In this document: positions 7,430 to 13,710 of the stretch, piece after piece
Layout: every line of letters starts with the position of its first letter
Position numbering within the stretch: the first letter of the stretch is position 1
Virus record (IMG/VR): IMGVR_UViG_3300020061_000007
Coordinates: 1-61,727 of that record
Source: a virus
DNA length: 61,727 nt
Reading direction: 5' to 3' (one strand)
The notes under the pieces: model-generated
Databases searched by the model: none
What the model was told of the DNA's origin: nothing
The model's input: only the letters and a program-made list of their open reading frames with translations
Made by a program: the position numbers and the translations under genes

Positions 7430-7678
7430 ATGTCGACCAAAAAAAAGACTTTAACGATCACGAAAACCACCGCGGGAAAACGCTGGACGATTCAAGTGTC
7501 CGGAGCCTCCCCCGAGTTGCGAGTTCTGGTTCAGGGCGCGCTACGGACGATCGCCGAGGAGCATAACGTGGCGATACTTAACGGCGTCTCTCCATGGGAT
7601 GAGCCAAAAACCCGCAATGGCAACGCCGCGGCGCCCGATCCGCTGTTGCCGAATCTGGCGGTGGGGCAGCAGGGATAG
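7430..7678 (+). CDS. Hypothetical protein
   Basis: An 82-residue protein with a short beta-rich start (KKTLTITKTTAGKRWTIQVSG) and one amphipathic helix (ELRVLVQGALRTIAEEHN). No family recognised. AAGGAG lies 9 nt upstream of the ATG. It is the first gene after the methyltransferase, in the same transcription direction. Confidence 0.55.
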   Translation: MSTKKKTLTITKTTAGKRWTIQVSGASPELRVLVQGALRTIAEEHNVAILNGVSPWDEPKTRNGNAAAPDPLLPNLAVGQQG

Positions 7679-7686
7679 GAGGCGCC

Positions 7687-8025
7687 ATGGCTAAGGAATA
7701 CAGCACCGGCGACGGCCTGCAGACTATCGAGCTGTTTAACGGCTCCCGAACTCAATGGCCGGATCCCGAGCGCAAGCTGATGGCGCATATCCTGTGGGAC
7801 GCAATCGAGGTTTTGAAGATGGATCCCGCCATCCGCCGGACTCGCGCGCGCAAGCAGAAAGTCTATGGCGATGCGGTGCGCTGGGTCATGAGCGATGACC
7901 AGAGCTGGATTTTTTCGTTCAGCAACATCTGTGAAACGCTCAATTTGGACGCTGGCGCAGCCAGGCTTGCCCTACAGCGCTCGTTTGGGCTGCGGGGGAC
8001 GTTCAGGATCAAGAGGGTGGCGTAA
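7687..8025 (+). CDS. Conserved phage hypothetical protein
   Basis: A 112-residue helical protein. The pattern PERKLMAHILWDAIEVL, then DAVRWVMSDDQSWIFSFSNICETLNLD, is one I recognise from a small family of unknown function in many phages, often near late-gene regulators or nucleases. GGAGG precedes the ATG. Its stop (TAA) overlaps the next ATG by one base. Confidence 0.6.
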   Translation: MAKEYSTGDGLQTIELFNGSRTQWPDPERKLMAHILWDAIEVLKMDPAIRRTRARKQKVYGDAVRWVMSDDQSWIFSFSNICETLNLDAGAARLALQRSFGLRGTFRIKRVA

Positions 8026-8411
8026 TGGGCAGGGGGCGCGGAAGAACGTCATTTGCGGGGCGGTTGAGGCGCCCAAAGAACAAATACGGGGCGATCAAGG
8101 TCAAGGCGGATGGCTATACGTTCGATTCGAAGCTGGAGGCGCGGTGTTACGAGGAATTGAAACTCAGGCAAACGGCCGGCGAAATAAGAATAGAAAAAGT
8201 TCACCCGCGCTATCCGATCGAGATACGCGGAAAGCCGGTATGCGTGGTGGAGCTCGATTTTGCCTATCACGATCTGAAGCAGGACAAATGCCATTTCATC
8301 GACGTGAAGGGGATGGATAACGCGCTGTCTAGGCTGAAAAGAAAAATTGTGTGCGCCGAATATAACATAGAAGTTGAAGTAATTCCGTCCAATGAAAAGA
8401 AATCGCGTTAA
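8025..8411 (+). CDS. DUF1064-type phage nuclease
   Basis: A 128-residue protein with the DUF1064 order: NKYGAIKVKADGYTFDSKLEARCYEELKLRQ, a beta strand (YPIEIRG), acidic VVELDFAYHD, then FIDVKGMDNALSRLKRKIV. Conserved E/D residues and the DVKG motif fit a PD-(D/E)XK-like Holliday-junction or endonuclease fold, although activity of the family is not firmly established. It probably acts in phage recombination. Confidence 0.75.
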   Translation: MGRGRGRTSFAGRLRRPKNKYGAIKVKADGYTFDSKLEARCYEELKLRQTAGEIRIEKVHPRYPIEIRGKPVCVVELDFAYHDLKQDKCHFIDVKGMDNALSRLKRKIVCAEYNIEVEVIPSNEKKSR

Positions 8412-8433
8412 AACACAAGGAGGTGCCCAGAAA

Positions 8434-8514
8434 ATGAAGCTCTTATTAATCGCGGTGACCGTAATCGGGATCGTCGGCATGATTGTAATCCAGCAACTTA
8501 ATTGGGGATTTTGA
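8434..8514 (+). CDS. 26-residue single-pass membrane peptide
   Basis: A tiny frame that is almost all one transmembrane helix (MKLLLIAVTVIGIVGMIVIQ), preceded by AAGGAGG at 8417-8423. A similar 26-residue membrane peptide lies at 8724-8804, and both are followed by the same TGAAAGGCGG motif. Function unknown. Confidence 0.6.
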   Translation: MKLLLIAVTVIGIVGMIVIQQLNWGF

Positions 8515-8547
8515 AAGGCGGTGAGCCGTGGTGGAGGAGAATTCACA

Positions 8548-8727
8548 ATGACCGAAAAAGAATATCTGGAGCGATGTTGGGCCAATAGGAGCAATTCAGG
8601 CACTGGCCCGTCGGAGCCGGAATTAACAAAGGAACAGGTTATTGACTATCTACGCCGGGCAGAGGAGGAAGAGCAGCAGGAAATTTACGAACTGCTGCAT
8701 CGAGAGCAGAACCGGAGGATTCGATGA
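8548..8727 (+). CDS. Acidic helical small protein
   Basis: A 59-residue protein ending in a charged helix (YLRRAEEEEQQEIYELLHREQN). ATG 8548 follows GGAGGAGA with good spacing; the GTG at 8521 is less likely. The stop overlaps the next membrane-peptide ATG by 4 nt. No family recognised. Confidence 0.55.
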   Translation: MTEKEYLERCWANRSNSGTGPSEPELTKEQVIDYLRRAEEEEQQEIYELLHREQNRRIR

Positions 8728-8804
8728 TTCAACTTTTGACTACAATCGGGTTTTTGACTGGCATGGCGTTTCTAATTGGCCTGAGTATTGGCGTTAATTT
8801 GTGA
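8724..8804 (+). CDS. 26-residue single-pass membrane peptide, second copy type
   Basis: One predicted transmembrane helix (TIGFLTGMAFLIGLSIGVNL). The start overlaps the preceding stop (ATGA), and the gene ends with TGA in GTGAAAGGCGGGTGAGCCG, the initiation motif of the next gene. Same size and context as the peptide at 8434; sequence similarity is slight. Confidence 0.55.
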   Translation: MIQLLTTIGFLTGMAFLIGLSIGVNL

Positions 8805-8819
8805 AAGGCGGGTGAGCCG

Positions 8820-8981
8820 ATGACAGACTTAGAAAAAGTAAGGGCCGCTCTGCAAGTGGTATTAGATGCGGTGGATTATACCTCCGGTGCGTGTAGCTTG
8901 ACTGAAAAAGTCGGCGCTGTGCTTTCAAGGGAAGTGCTTGTGCTGGCGAATAAAGCTTTAGCGGAGACGAAAGGCGGGTGA
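8820..8981 (+). CDS. 53-residue helical protein
   Basis: A small soluble-looking protein (MTDLEKVRAALQVVLDAVDY) that starts in the GGCGGGTGAGCCG initiation motif and ends in the next copy of it, so its last residues are ETKGG. This resembles the C-terminus of typical phage helical accessory proteins; function unknown. Confidence 0.5.
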   Translation: MTDLEKVRAALQVVLDAVDYTSGACSLTEKVGAVLSREVLVLANKALAETKGG

Positions 8982-8984
8982 GCC

Positions 8985-9281
8985 GTGGCTAAACTTGAAC
9001 CGCTAAGCGAAGACGAAATTAGTGCATTGGTTGAGTTCCCGTTTGCGCTTGGTGATACCGGCAAGCGGCTAGTGTTGTCATGGGCAGTCGCCAAGGCGGA
9101 AGCGGAGCAGGTAGCGTTTAACGAGCACGAAGTCGTTCTGGAGGAGGACCGACATGGGCAATTGAACGTCAAGACATGCTTGTCTTGTCATGGAGGCGAT
9201 CCACGCCACTCGTGGACTAATGCCGACTGGCTCACTGCAGTCCTGCAACGAATCGGCTGGAAAGAGGTGAGCCGTGGCTGA
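8985..9281 (+). CDS. Hypothetical protein with CxxC motif
   Basis: A 98-residue protein starting with GTG inside GGCGGGTGAGCCGTGG. It has a helical middle and a CLSCHGGDPRHSW motif at about 65-77, a single Cys-His cluster that could bind zinc or, less likely, haem (the pattern CxxCH is present, but no signal peptide is seen). It ends VSRG through the next initiation motif. Confidence 0.55.
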   Translation: MAKLEPLSEDEISALVEFPFALGDTGKRLVLSWAVAKAEAEQVAFNEHEVVLEEDRHGQLNVKTCLSCHGGDPRHSWTNADWLTAVLQRIGWKEVSRG

Positions 9282-9639
9282 TATCGAGGCGGAATTATTA
9301 AAGCGGATGCCGTGCCACCGATTTGGTGTTGTAGGGCATATATGCGATTCGCGCTATTCCGTGTGGTGCGTAATGTGCGAAGCCCGTCCCGCCGTGGCGG
9401 AGTTTTGCCGAGGGCTGGTGGCGAATCAGCATGACGAGGACTGTGACACGCGAGACGCCATGATTCAGGGCAAGCCGTGCAACTGCTATGTGCTCATTGG
9501 CAAAAAGTATCGATCAGCATTAGCCAAAGTTGCCGAGCTTGAGCAGGAAAACAAAATATTGCGGGAAGCCGTCAATCTCAACGCAGAGGAATCAAGGTTA
9601 TGGGCGATGAAATACGCGGAACTAAAAGATGACAAATAA
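9274..9639 (+). CDS. Cys-rich protein with C-terminal coiled coil
   Basis: A 121-residue protein. The first 75 residues contain nine cysteines (for example HICDSRYSVWCVMC and GKPCNCY), suggesting metal binding. The last 45 are a coiled coil beginning VAELEQENKILREAV. The DNA for that coil start (9529-9549) is repeated exactly at 10002-10022 in the next-but-one gene. GTG start from the shared initiation motif. Confidence 0.55.
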   Translation: MADIEAELLKRMPCHRFGVVGHICDSRYSVWCVMCEARPAVAEFCRGLVANQHDEDCDTRDAMIQGKPCNCYVLIGKKYRSALAKVAELEQENKILREAVNLNAEESRLWAMKYAELKDDK

Positions 9640-9790
9640 GCGAAAGCGCAAACCGCCAAGCACGCTCAACCTATGCTGCAATGTCATTTATCACGTCCGC
9701 AAGATGGCGTCGATGGAATCGGGTAAAGCGGCGTTTAAGCATCATTTGGCGTTTGCCAAGAAGTATTTGAAGGAGGTGAGTCGTGGCTGA
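9629..9790 (+). CDS. 53-residue basic protein
   Basis: A small lysine- and arginine-rich protein (MTNKRKRKPPSTLNLCCN) with a helical C-terminus. It overlaps the previous gene by 11 nt and the next GTG start by 8 nt through GAGGTGAGTCGTGGCTGA. It may bind nucleic acid; no family recognised. Confidence 0.5.
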   Translation: MTNKRKRKPPSTLNLCCNVIYHVRKMASMESGKAAFKHHLAFAKKYLKEVSRG

Positions 9791-10244
9791 GCATGGAAAA
9801 ACTTGTGAGAAAGCGCCGCATAAAGGCGATTATTGCGATCCAGCGGGGAAGCATCTAACCCGCGAAGAATTAAAGAAAATTCTGCGTCAACACTCAATTG
9901 CCGAGCTTGAGCAGCGTTGCTCGAATTACGAGAACGAAATAGGCGAGTCATGCCCAGAGGATTATAGCGTGAAAGAGACCGTTGATGCTTTGCGCAAGCG
10001 AGTTGCCGAGCTTGAGCAGGAACTAAAAGAGCTTTATGCGCTCAGCGTGCAAAGGGATCTCTACTATGCGAACCAGCTAGCCGCAGAGCGGGCCTCGCGG
10101 GAGAAGATTTTCGATGATGCGACGATGTTGAACGTGGCCGAGGCGGAAAAGGTGGGCATGCAATATGTCACGATGACATTTAGGACTGAGTTTATTCGGA
10201 AGATGCGCACCGCCGCCCAAGCCGAGAGCGAGCGCAAGGAATGA
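9783..10244 (+). CDS. Coiled-coil hypothetical protein
   Basis: A 153-residue protein with a short N-terminal segment (YCDPAGKHLTREELKKILRQ), then long helices (RVAELEQELKELYAL) and a helical tail. The N-terminal segment is duplicated almost exactly 1308 bp downstream, beyond a minus-strand HNH gene. Its stop codon lies in the stem of a strong hairpin. Confidence 0.6.
   Translation: MAEHGKTCEKAPHKGDYCDPAGKHLTREELKKILRQHSIAELEQRCSNYENEIGESCPEDYSVKETVDALRKRVAELEQELKELYALSVQRDLYYANQLAAERASREKIFDDATMLNVAEAEKVGMQYVTMTFRTEFIRKMRTAAQAESERKE
9828..9896 (+). repeat. Left copy of 69-bp direct repeat flanking an HNH gene
   Basis: It matches 11136-11204 at 67 of 69 bases; the two mismatches are close together in the GATCC(A/G)GC(G/C)GGG stretch. 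It encodes the segment around AGKHLTREELKKILRQ. Between the copies sit the rest of the coiled-coil gene and a minus-strand HNH gene. Confidence 0.9.
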
Positions 10245-10264
10245 TCAAGAAAAACTTGATCATT
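10240..10264. terminator. Hairpin, possibly bidirectional terminator
   Basis: AATGATCAAG, loop AAAAA, CTTGATCATT: a perfect 10-bp stem that includes the stop codon of the plus-strand gene and lies just beyond the 3' end of the minus-strand HNH gene. There is no immediate T-run on the plus side, so termination efficiency is uncertain. Confidence 0.5.
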
Positions 10265-10286
10265 CGCCGTTATAGATAAAAAAATA

Positions 10287-10952
10287 TTAGTGGAATTGCC
10301 CGAGCCATTTGCCTTGTTCGCTCTTTGAGCAAAACCACAGATTACTACGAGCCCCATACTTAGTTTGGCCCGAGTTCCGCGTTAAAGGTTTACCGCAAAA
10401 TGAACAGGGTTTAGTGATCCATAGACACGGCCTGCAAATCTGCTCTTTTCGTTCTCTAGTAAATTCTTTGCCGCATCTTTTGCACATGCCGATTTTGGAA
10501 CATGAGGCGCAGAGGTTCCTATAATCCCGGTGGTTGCGTGGTTTTTCGGCCGCGCAGCGTGGACAACGGGCTAGTCGTCTGCGATTTAGAAGCATTTCGA
10601 TAAATTGACAGTTGCTTAGTTGGTAATTCCCGTCAGGGTCTATGCGGTCGATGGAAGGCTGCGTCATTGAGTCCGCGTTGTCGCGATTCCATAGGTGCTG
10701 TAAGTCGGTTAGGGTGAGCAGGTTTTTAATTCCCCTTCCGCCGTAATTTTCGTATCTATGTGTGCCGGGGTAGTTGCATCGAAGATTGATATTGCTTTGT
10801 ATCTTTTTGAGTTTTCTAAGTGTTGGAGTATTTAGCGAATGGGGTTTGATTTCGATTGTGCCGTTCCTTGCTGCCTGTTGGTAGTGTGATTGGCAGAAGC
10901 CGCGTGCAAAGGGAGGTTTGGAACATTGGGAGCAATGGATTTGCGCAATCAT
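10287..10952 (-). CDS. HNH-family protein with multiple zinc fingers
   Basis: A 221-residue protein on the strand opposite to its neighbours. It opens with CSQCSKPPFARGFCQSHY, followed by YENYGGRGIKNL and the block SIDRIDPDGNYQLSNCQFIE, which is the conserved D-R-D-P-G-Y-N-C-F core of phage HNH/AP2-type endonuclease-like proteins. Three further Cys4 knuckles follow (CPRCAAEK, CKRCGKEF, CSFCGKPL). It has its own promoter (10976-11004) and lies between 69-bp direct repeats, the look of a mobile homing gene. Confidence 0.75.
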   Translation of the reverse strand: MIAQIHCSQCSKPPFARGFCQSHYQQAARNGTIEIKPHSLNTPTLRKLKKIQSNINLRCNYPGTHRYENYGGRGIKNLLTLTDLQHLWNRDNADSMTQPSIDRIDPDGNYQLSNCQFIEMLLNRRRLARCPRCAAEKPRNHRDYRNLCASCSKIGMCKRCGKEFTRERKEQICRPCLWITKPCSFCGKPLTRNSGQTKYGARSNLWFCSKSEQGKWLGQFH

Positions 10953-10975
10953 TATGACCTCATCTTAGTGATAGT

Positions 10976-11004
10976 AGTATAATGATTTTATCTATATAGA
11001 GCAA
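10976..11004 (-). promoter_or_regulatory. Sigma70-type promoter for the minus-strand HNH gene
   Basis: On the minus strand TTGCTC (11004-10999), a 17-bp spacer and TATACT (10981-10976) lie about 25 bp upstream of the HNH start codon. The gap 10953-11123 is AT-rich compared with the rest of the window and otherwise holds no gene. Confidence 0.6.
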
Positions 11005-11123
11005 GAAATGTGTAGACTTCCACCAGTAATAGGCGCAATGGCTTAAAGCTGATGAAGGCACCTCATTTCCTCGTCTGGCTGGCGGGACTCGCCATGTAGG
11101 TGGCGGGTTTCGTTTTTCTCTCC

Positions 11124-11315
11124 ATGAATGAAACAGATTATTGCGATCCGGCCGGGAAGCATCTAACCCGCGAAGAATTAAAGAAAATTCTGCGTCAACA
11201 CTCACACCCTCAGTTCAATTGGTGGAATCCAAAGAGTCGGCGGCTAATTCCCGCGGATGGTCAAGACCGGCCGCCGCCCGGGGTGAGGTCGGGCAGGGAC
11301 ATATCGAGGCTGTGA
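11124..11315 (+). CDS. Truncated or duplicated copy of the coiled-coil gene N-terminus
   Basis: A 63-residue frame whose residues 5-27 or so repeat the N-terminal segment of the protein at 9783 (around KHLTREELKKILRQ), after which it diverges to a Pro/Arg-rich tail. It probably arose when the 69-bp repeat formed around the HNH gene. It may be a remnant without function. Its stop overlaps the GTG start at 11312. Confidence 0.4.
   Translation: MNETDYCDPAGKHLTREELKKILRQHSHPQFNWWNPKSRRLIPADGQDRPPPGVRSGRDISRL
11136..11204 (+). repeat. Right copy of 69-bp direct repeat flanking an HNH gene
   Basis: Matches 9828-9896 at 67 of 69 bases (offset 1308). Immediately after the repeat the sequence is unrelated to that following the left copy, so the right copy is the broken one. 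Confidence 0.9.
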
Positions 11316-11500
11316 CCACCCTCGCCGAAGCGCTCGCGCTATCCGTCCAGTGCGAACACTGCGGCGCGCGTATGTGGCCGGTCGAACAGTTAAAGCTGCA
11401 CATGGCGATTCACGAACTCAAGAAGATGGTCTATGACAGCCAACTGGCGGTGGTGCAACGGATGTTTCGCAGGATGCGGGACAGCGCGGGGTGGGGGTAA
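11312..11500 (+). CDS. C2H2-like zinc finger small protein
   Basis: A 62-residue protein with CEHCG, then LKLHMAIH, giving C-x2-C and H-x3-H ligands spaced like a C2H2 finger, followed by a basic helix (VVQRMFRRMRDS). The frame is open upstream to 11141, but GTG 11312 overlaps the previous stop (GTGA) and starts next to the conserved region. Probably nucleic-acid binding; the start is uncertain. Confidence 0.5.
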   Translation: MTTLAEALALSVQCEHCGARMWPVEQLKLHMAIHELKKMVYDSQLAVVQRMFRRMRDSAGWG

Positions 11501-11506
11501 GTCCCC

Positions 11507-11827
11507 ATGAACGAGTGGGACCAAATCAACAAAGTCCTGGCCAAGCTCGACAAGATCGAGCGGGTCCGCGAACAGCGCTGGCGCAAGATGGAATTCAGCG
11601 CGATGGCGGAAGGGCTCAGCGACGGTGAAGAGTCCGAAGAGCTGACCGAGCGGGAAGCTTGGGACGCCCGGCTGACGCCGATGCAGCAACGAATGAATGA
11701 GCGACGCGGATCGATTACCGAGTTGATGAAGCATGGTACCAACCATTCCCAGATCGCGCGGGTGCTCAGAATTTCCCGTGGGACCGTGGAAAAAGACATC
11801 AAGCGATATCATTTGGCGCGACGATAA
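11507..11827 (+). CDS. Helix-turn-helix protein
   Basis: A 106-residue protein with an N-terminal coiled coil (INKVLAKLDKIERVREQRWRKME) and a C-terminal HTH (ITELMKHGTNHSQIARVLRISRGTVEKDIKRYH) of the sigma-70 region 4 / resolvase type. It could be a late-gene regulator or a terminase-associated DNA-binding protein, since it lies a short way before the packaging genes. A short upstream repeat (GGGGGTAAGTCCCC) can pair around the ribosome binding site. Confidence 0.6.
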   Translation: MNEWDQINKVLAKLDKIERVREQRWRKMEFSAMAEGLSDGEESEELTEREAWDARLTPMQQRMNERRGSITELMKHGTNHSQIARVLRISRGTVEKDIKRYHLARR

Positions 11828-11829
11828 AG

Positions 11830-12177
11830 ATGGCCAAGCGGATTTTAATCAGTATGCTCTTCGTTGTGGCCCTGATGCCCATGGCGCACAGCGGGGAAGG
11901 TAAACGGTTGCAATTTTACCACGTTACTTTTGATTCGCGGATAAGTTCCGCGGCTATGCGCGTGAGAGCGGATGACCGCCTTGATGCCATCTCTAAGATT
12001 GGTTTAACCGCCTGGACAGAGAAAGAGTGGGAAGCATGCGGGGTTTGCAAGGATGTGAAAGTGATTGATTGGATGGCTTCATTCATTACTGAGCACGGTG
12101 GAACTTATCTGGAACCTGTCCCGTTTACCAAGGCACCTAAATTTGAAGTAAAACCCAAAACCAAGGAGAAAGACTAG
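11830..12177 (+). CDS. Secreted hypothetical protein
   Basis: A 115-residue protein with a clear signal peptide (KRILISMLFVVALMPMAHS). The mature part contains an F/Y-rich strand (RLQFYHVTFDSR) and CGVCKD, and ends in a lysine-rich tail. No family recognised. It sits with the next gene as a pair of secreted small proteins in the structural operon. Confidence 0.6.
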   Translation: MAKRILISMLFVVALMPMAHSGEGKRLQFYHVTFDSRISSAAMRVRADDRLDAISKIGLTAWTEKEWEACGVCKDVKVIDWMASFITEHGGTYLEPVPFTKAPKFEVKPKTKEKD

Positions 12178-12444
12178 ATGAAAATCCGAACCGTCCTCGT
12201 CGTTCTAGCAATCATGCTACTCACGACATTTCCAGTATTCGCAGCCGATGCCCCGGCCAAAGCCCCGGCGGTGGATCCAAACGCGCCGATCAGTATAGAA
12301 ACGCTCGCCAACAGCCGGGCGGTGGTGACAGACCGGATTCAACAGTTGCAAGCAGCGCTGGCGCAATTGGAAGGCAACAAGAAGCAGTTGGATGCCGAGA
12401 TCGAGCGCCGGGTGGCTGCGGATAAGGCGAAGGCGAAGAAATAA
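12178..12444 (+). CDS. Secreted coiled-coil protein
   Basis: An 88-residue protein with a signal peptide (MKIRTVLVVLAIMLLTTFPVFA) followed by an Ala/Pro linker and a coiled coil (VVTDRIQQLQAALAQLEGNKKQLDAEIERR). The layout is like small periplasmic spanin or inhibitor proteins, but no motif decides. It starts directly after the preceding stop. Confidence 0.55.
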   Translation: MKIRTVLVVLAIMLLTTFPVFAADAPAKAPAVDPNAPISIETLANSRAVVTDRIQQLQAALAQLEGNKKQLDAEIERRVAADKAKAKK

Positions 12445-12447
12445 GCA

Positions 12448-12669
12448 GTGAGTACGAAACGGAAAACCTCGGCGGCTCTGCTTATGGCGCATCTGTGGGG
12501 TATGTATGGACGCGGGTCACCCATCGGCGACCGGATACTGACCGTCAGGCGCTCAATTAGATCCACTGTTGAGCTTGGGCGCTTTGTTCGAATGTGTCCG
12601 GGCGGTCATCACGCTTGGTTCGAAAGCAATGTTGGGCTGGTAAGAAAGCCGTACTATAGCGAAGGCTAA
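12448..12669 (+). CDS. Hypothetical protein
   Basis: A 73-residue basic protein starting with GTG (MSTKRKTSAALLMAHLWGMYG), with a hydrophobic first helix and single cysteine and histidine residues later (MCPGGHHAWF). Too little to assign. It precedes the terminase-small-subunit-like gene. Confidence 0.4.
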   Translation: MSTKRKTSAALLMAHLWGMYGRGSPIGDRILTVRRSIRSTVELGRFVRMCPGGHHAWFESNVGLVRKPYYSEG

Positions 12670-12695
12670 GGGTAAGTAAAATCAAATAAAACCAT

Positions 12696-12992
12696 ATGCC
12701 ATTCAAGAAGGGCCAGCGTCATCCCAATCAGGGAGGCCCGCAAAAAGGATCAGGCAGACCGACAAATGAGAAACGGGCAAAAGATTTAGCGGCTGCTGAG
12801 ATTGTTCAAAGAGAGCTCGAAAAAGATATTGGGGGATCGGCGCGTCATTATCTCAAGCGGTCACGGAAAAACGACAAGGTTTTAATGCACTTGATCGACA
12901 AATTTATGCCGGCCGCCAAGCAGGAGCTCCAGATAAGCGGCGGGCTAAAGATCGTGCGGGTGGATGCTTTCGATCCGAGTAAGGTTAAATGA
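12696..12992 (+). CDS. Small terminase subunit-like / DUF5681-type protein
   Basis: A 98-residue protein beginning FKKGQRHPNQGGPQKGSGRP, the glycine-rich N-terminal signature of DUF5681-type proteins found before large terminases, followed by a helical DNA-binding-like region (AAEIVQRELEKDIGGSARHYLKR). The large terminase lies 0.7 kb downstream, separated only by a tRNA, a short gene and an inserted HNH gene, which supports a packaging role. There is no strong ribosome binding site. Confidence 0.55.
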   Translation: MPFKKGQRHPNQGGPQKGSGRPTNEKRAKDLAAAEIVQRELEKDIGGSARHYLKRSRKNDKVLMHLIDKFMPAAKQELQISGGLKIVRVDAFDPSKVK

Positions 12993-12994
12993 TG

Positions 12995-13068
12995 GCCTGG
13001 GTAGCTCAATGGCAGAGCCCTCGACCCGTAATCGAGAGATAGAGGTTCGATCCCTCTCGCAGGCTCCA
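12995..13068 (+). tRNA. tRNA-Thr (anticodon CGT), CCA encoded
   Basis: Cloverleaf: acceptor GCCTGGG/CGCAGGC with one G-G mismatch, D stem GCTC/GAGC, anticodon stem CTCGA/TCGAG, loop CCCGTAA, T stem AGAGG/CCTCT with loop TTCGATC, then TCCA. The anticodon is CGT (codon ACG). Position 33 is C instead of the near-universal T, which is unusual. It lies 2 nt after the terminase-small-like gene. Confidence 0.85.
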
Positions 13069-13079
13069 AAGAACTGAAA

Positions 13080-13199
13080 ATGAAAACTAAGGTGATAGTC
13101 GTCCAGACAAAGCCGAGTCCTACCCATTGGGCGGCAAAAGCGCTGAAGACTCAGAAGGTGCAGAGAAAGCGCAAGCTGCGGGTGGTAAAGAGCAAATGA
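13080..13199 (+). CDS. 39-residue basic peptide
   Basis: A short frame (MKTKVIVVQTKPSPTHWAAK) ending in a lysine/arginine-rich helix (QKVQRKRKLRVVKSK). It may be a real small nucleic-acid-binding protein; there is no clear ribosome binding site and no family. Confidence 0.35.
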   Translation: MKTKVIVVQTKPSPTHWAAKALKTQKVQRKRKLRVVKSK

Positions 13200-13243
13200 T
13201 TAGCCAAGCCGTCGAAAACGAAACGCTCATCCGCTATTGGCCG
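13196..13243 (+). pseudogene. Possible severed 5' end of the large terminase gene
   Basis: ATG 13196 opens a frame reading MISQAVENETLIRYWPL before entering the inserted minus-strand HNH gene. The wording resembles the start of the terminase at 13711 (MQATAEQTISYWPGP). One reading is that the HNH insertion split or duplicated the gene start, which was then re-created downstream. The DNA itself is not similar enough to be certain. Confidence 0.3.
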
Positions 13244-13681
13244 TTAATGCCGATGGAGGGCGGCGTGGCAGAAGGAGCAGAGCCAAATCACATCAAGGGC
13301 TTTAGTATAGTCATGATGATGGCCCTGGATCTTTGCTTTCGGAAGCTCTTTGTTGCAGCCGTCGCATTTGGTGGGCTTAATTACTTTGCCAGTTTTAACC
13401 GCATGCCAAAGCGCTTTTTTGGCTTTTCCTTTAAGTGTCTTATTTCGCTTTGCCTGTTCGAGTGCCTCTTTGGCGCGGACCCTGCGGTGGTATTCGGTTC
13501 TGTATCGGAGGCGTTTTTCTCTGAAAACTGGATCGTTGAGTCTTTTATTTCTCTCCCATTCGCTATGGTATTGTTTCCATTTTTCAAGATGGTTGAGTCT
13601 GTATTGTTTAGCGAGTTCGTTGATTCTAACTTTGTTCTTTGCGTAGTAAGCGCGGGACTCTTCAATAGTTCTATTAGGCAT
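13244..13681 (-). CDS. HNH-type zinc protein inserted before large terminase
   Basis: A 145-residue protein on the opposite strand to all neighbours. A highly charged helical N-terminal half is rich in Arg/Tyr (RRVRAKEALEQAKRNKTLKG). The C-terminal core is CDGCNKELPKAKIQGHHHDYTKALDVIWLCSFCHAALHRH, cut short at its stop. That core matches the phage proteins at 686 and 59529. A mobile endonuclease-like gene next to a terminase is a common arrangement. Confidence 0.75.
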   Translation of the reverse strand: MPNRTIEESRAYYAKNKVRINELAKQYRLNHLEKWKQYHSEWERNKRLNDPVFREKRLRYRTEYHRRVRAKEALEQAKRNKTLKGKAKKALWHAVKTGKVIKPTKCDGCNKELPKAKIQGHHHDYTKALDVIWLCSFCHAALHRH

Positions 13682-13710
13682 TCACTAGTAGGGACATAGT
13701 AGACGCTAAA

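Larger units (their letters stand above)
8515..9783 (+). promoter_or_regulatory. Recurrent translation-initiation motif (AAGGCGGGTGAGCCG type)
   Basis: Close variants of GGCGG(G)TGAGCCG(TG) occur at about 8516-8529, 8806-8820, 8971-8987, 9264-9276 and 9775-9785. Each serves at once as ribosome binding site, stop codon of the upstream frame (or close to it) and start of the downstream gene. The spread of one start cassette suggests serial duplication of small genes. Confidence 0.6.

Noticed and set aside
8985-9281. Cytochrome c-like haem site (CLSCHG)
   Set aside because: Single CxxCH without signal peptide or axial Met context in a small phage protein; zinc or no metal is more likely.
13250-13699. 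Plus-strand 190-residue frame across the inverted HNH gene
   Set aside because: Apart from its first codons it is the antisense shadow of the HNH gene, with hydrophobic low-complexity sequence and no family resemblance.
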